Of a DNA stretch of 64,000 bases, positions 63,183-64,000 are shown piece by piece (position 1 is the first letter of the stretch; every line of letters begins with the position of its first letter). Position numbers and translations under genes: made by a program. The stretch spans positions 1 to 64,000 of the forward strand of contig NZ_JACVUP010000014.1 of assembly GCF_016625195.1 (NCBI RefSeq), in the 5' to 3' direction. Origin of the DNA: Erwinia sp. S63. Its GTDB lineage: Bacteria > Pseudomonadota > Gammaproteobacteria > Enterobacterales > Enterobacteriaceae. The notes beneath the pieces are model-generated. The model was given only the letters and a program-made list of their open reading frames with translations. It searched no databases and had not been told where the DNA came from.

Positions 63183-63977
63183 ATGAAAATTGATTTGCAC
63201 GGTAAAACCGCATTAGTCACTGCCTCAACGGGCGGCATTGGCTTCGCCATCGCTCAGGGATTGGCTGAGAGTGGGGCGGAAGTGGTGCTTAACGGTCGCA
63301 GTGAAGCCTCGGTAAGCCGCGCGCGTGAGAAGCTGAATGGATTGGTGGCGGGGGCCAAAATTCATACTTTTATTGCCGATCTGGGTAGCGCGCAAGGCGT
63401 GAAGCAGTTGCTTAACGGGTTACCGCCCATCGATATTCTGGTCAACAATGCGGGGATTTACGGTCCGCAGGACTTTTACGCCACCGATGATGAAACCTGG
63501 GAAGCCTACTGGCAAACCAATGTGATGTCAGGCGTGCGACTGTCGCGCGCCTTGTTGCCGGAGATGGTGAAACGTGGCTGGGGCCGCGTGGTATTTATCT
63601 CTTCTGAGTCGGCGCGCAACATCCCCGCCGATATGGTGCATTACGGTGTGACTAAAACCGCGCAGCTCTCACTGGCGCGTGGGCTGGCGAAAGTGGCTGC
63701 AGGGAGTGGTGTGACGGTGAATAGCGTGTTGCCGGGCCCTACGATCTCCGATGGCTTTGCCGCAATGATGGAAGACGAGGTTAAGCGCACCGGAAAATCG
63801 TTAGAGGTGCTGGCAAAAGAGTTCGTGATGGCACAGCGTCCGAGTTCGGTGATTCAGCGCGCCGCCACAGTGGAAGAGGTGGCGAATATGGTGGTGTATG
63901 TGTGCTCGCAACAAGCTTCGGCCACCTCCGGCGCGGCATTGCGCGTCGATGGCGGTGTGGTGGATGACATTGTTTAA
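63183..63977 (+). CDS. Short-chain dehydrogenase/reductase
   Basis: A 264-residue classical SDR. The cofactor motif TASTGGIGFAIAQGL (residues about 13-27) has the TGxxxGIG pattern, NNAG is in ILVNNAGIYGP, and the catalytic Ser and Tyr-x-x-x-Lys are in VVFISSESARNI and HYGVTKTAQLSL. The substitution around residue 37 (LNGRSEAS, an Arg) favours NADP(H). The ATG follows AAGGAGACCTGT. It stands alone at the window end and is divergent from the 6PGDH-like gene. The substrate cannot be chosen from sequence. Confidence 0.88.
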   Translation: MKIDLHGKTALVTASTGGIGFAIAQGLAESGAEVVLNGRSEASVSRAREKLNGLVAGAKIHTFIADLGSAQGVKQLLNGLPPIDILVNNAGIYGPQDFYATDDETWEAYWQTNVMSGVRLSRALLPEMVKRGWGRVVFISSESARNIPADMVHYGVTKTAQLSLARGLAKVAAGSGVTVNSVLPGPTISDGFAAMMEDEVKRTGKSLEVLAKEFVMAQRPSSVIQRAATVEEVANMVVYVCSQQASATSGAALRVDGGVVDDIV

Positions 63978-64000
63978 CCCTTGATGGTAAGCACAAAACC

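Overview
The window looks like a chromosomal segment of a plant- or insect-associated enterobacterium of the Erwiniaceae, most likely Pantoea or a close relative. This is inferred from gene content, not from a database search: the proteins closely resemble E. coli or Klebsiella ones as far as I remember them, there is a complete pqqABCDEF operon, and several gene blocks keep an E. coli terminus-region order (malI/malX/malY/add/ydgJ, ydgA/manA/fumC/tus, ydcO/ydcN, yncD). A tus gene preceded by a Ter sequence places the segment in the replication terminus region. I see no tRNA, rRNA, CRISPR array, transposase or prophage.

Layout. 1-254: short repeats and the araBA terminator. 255-8469: an arabinose cluster, araBA facing left and araFGH-araC facing right from a shared promoter region; araD is absent. 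8547-14787: an ydgJ-like oxidoreductase, add, malXY and the divergent repressor gene malI with its operators. 14824-21586: ydgA, manA, fumC, tus with Ter, and an MFS transporter. 21745-27446: an oqxR-oqxB-oqxA-rarA type multidrug efflux locus. 27535-28238: secreted barnase-type RNase and its barstar. 28239-34923: srfA-srfB-srfC. 35077-37984: benzoate-type transporter ydcO with its divergent HTH-cupin regulator, then a marR/isochorismatase pair. 38094-40217: a TonB receptor of the YncD/PqqU (PQQ uptake) type. 40572-46285: a small AriR-like protein, TetR regulator, beta-hydroxyacid-dehydrogenase-type enzyme, AraC-type regulator, a stand-alone long leuA and an orphan sulfonate/taurine-type binding protein. 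46365-53073: an M19 dipeptidase and the PQQ biosynthesis operon. 53064-54048: a small AT-rich island with a truncated HTH gene tail, a two-helix membrane protein and an unrecognised 207-residue protein. 54391-56766: a YceI-family protein and the respiratory D-lactate dehydrogenase dld. 57202-62058: a seven-gene ascorbate-type PTS operon with a PfkA-like kinase, a class II aldolase, an unknown 89-residue protein and a P-loop kinase. 62031-63977: two further NAD(P)-dependent oxidoreductases.

How the genes work together. PQQ synthesis, a PQQ-type receptor and a quinone-linked dehydrogenase (dld) sit within about 19 kb; PQQ would serve periplasmic sugar and alcohol dehydrogenases encoded elsewhere. 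Carbon acquisition is a strong theme: arabinose ABC transport, the MalX PTS, and an uncharacterised PTS operon headed by a perfect CRP palindrome. The most promising little-described parts are that PTS operon (PfkA-like kinase with two changed substrate-site residues), the AT-rich island, which has the layout of a toxin/immunity or effector/immunity pair, and the srfABC module. Several well-formed regulatory palindromes can be paired with a neighbouring regulator and are listed individually.
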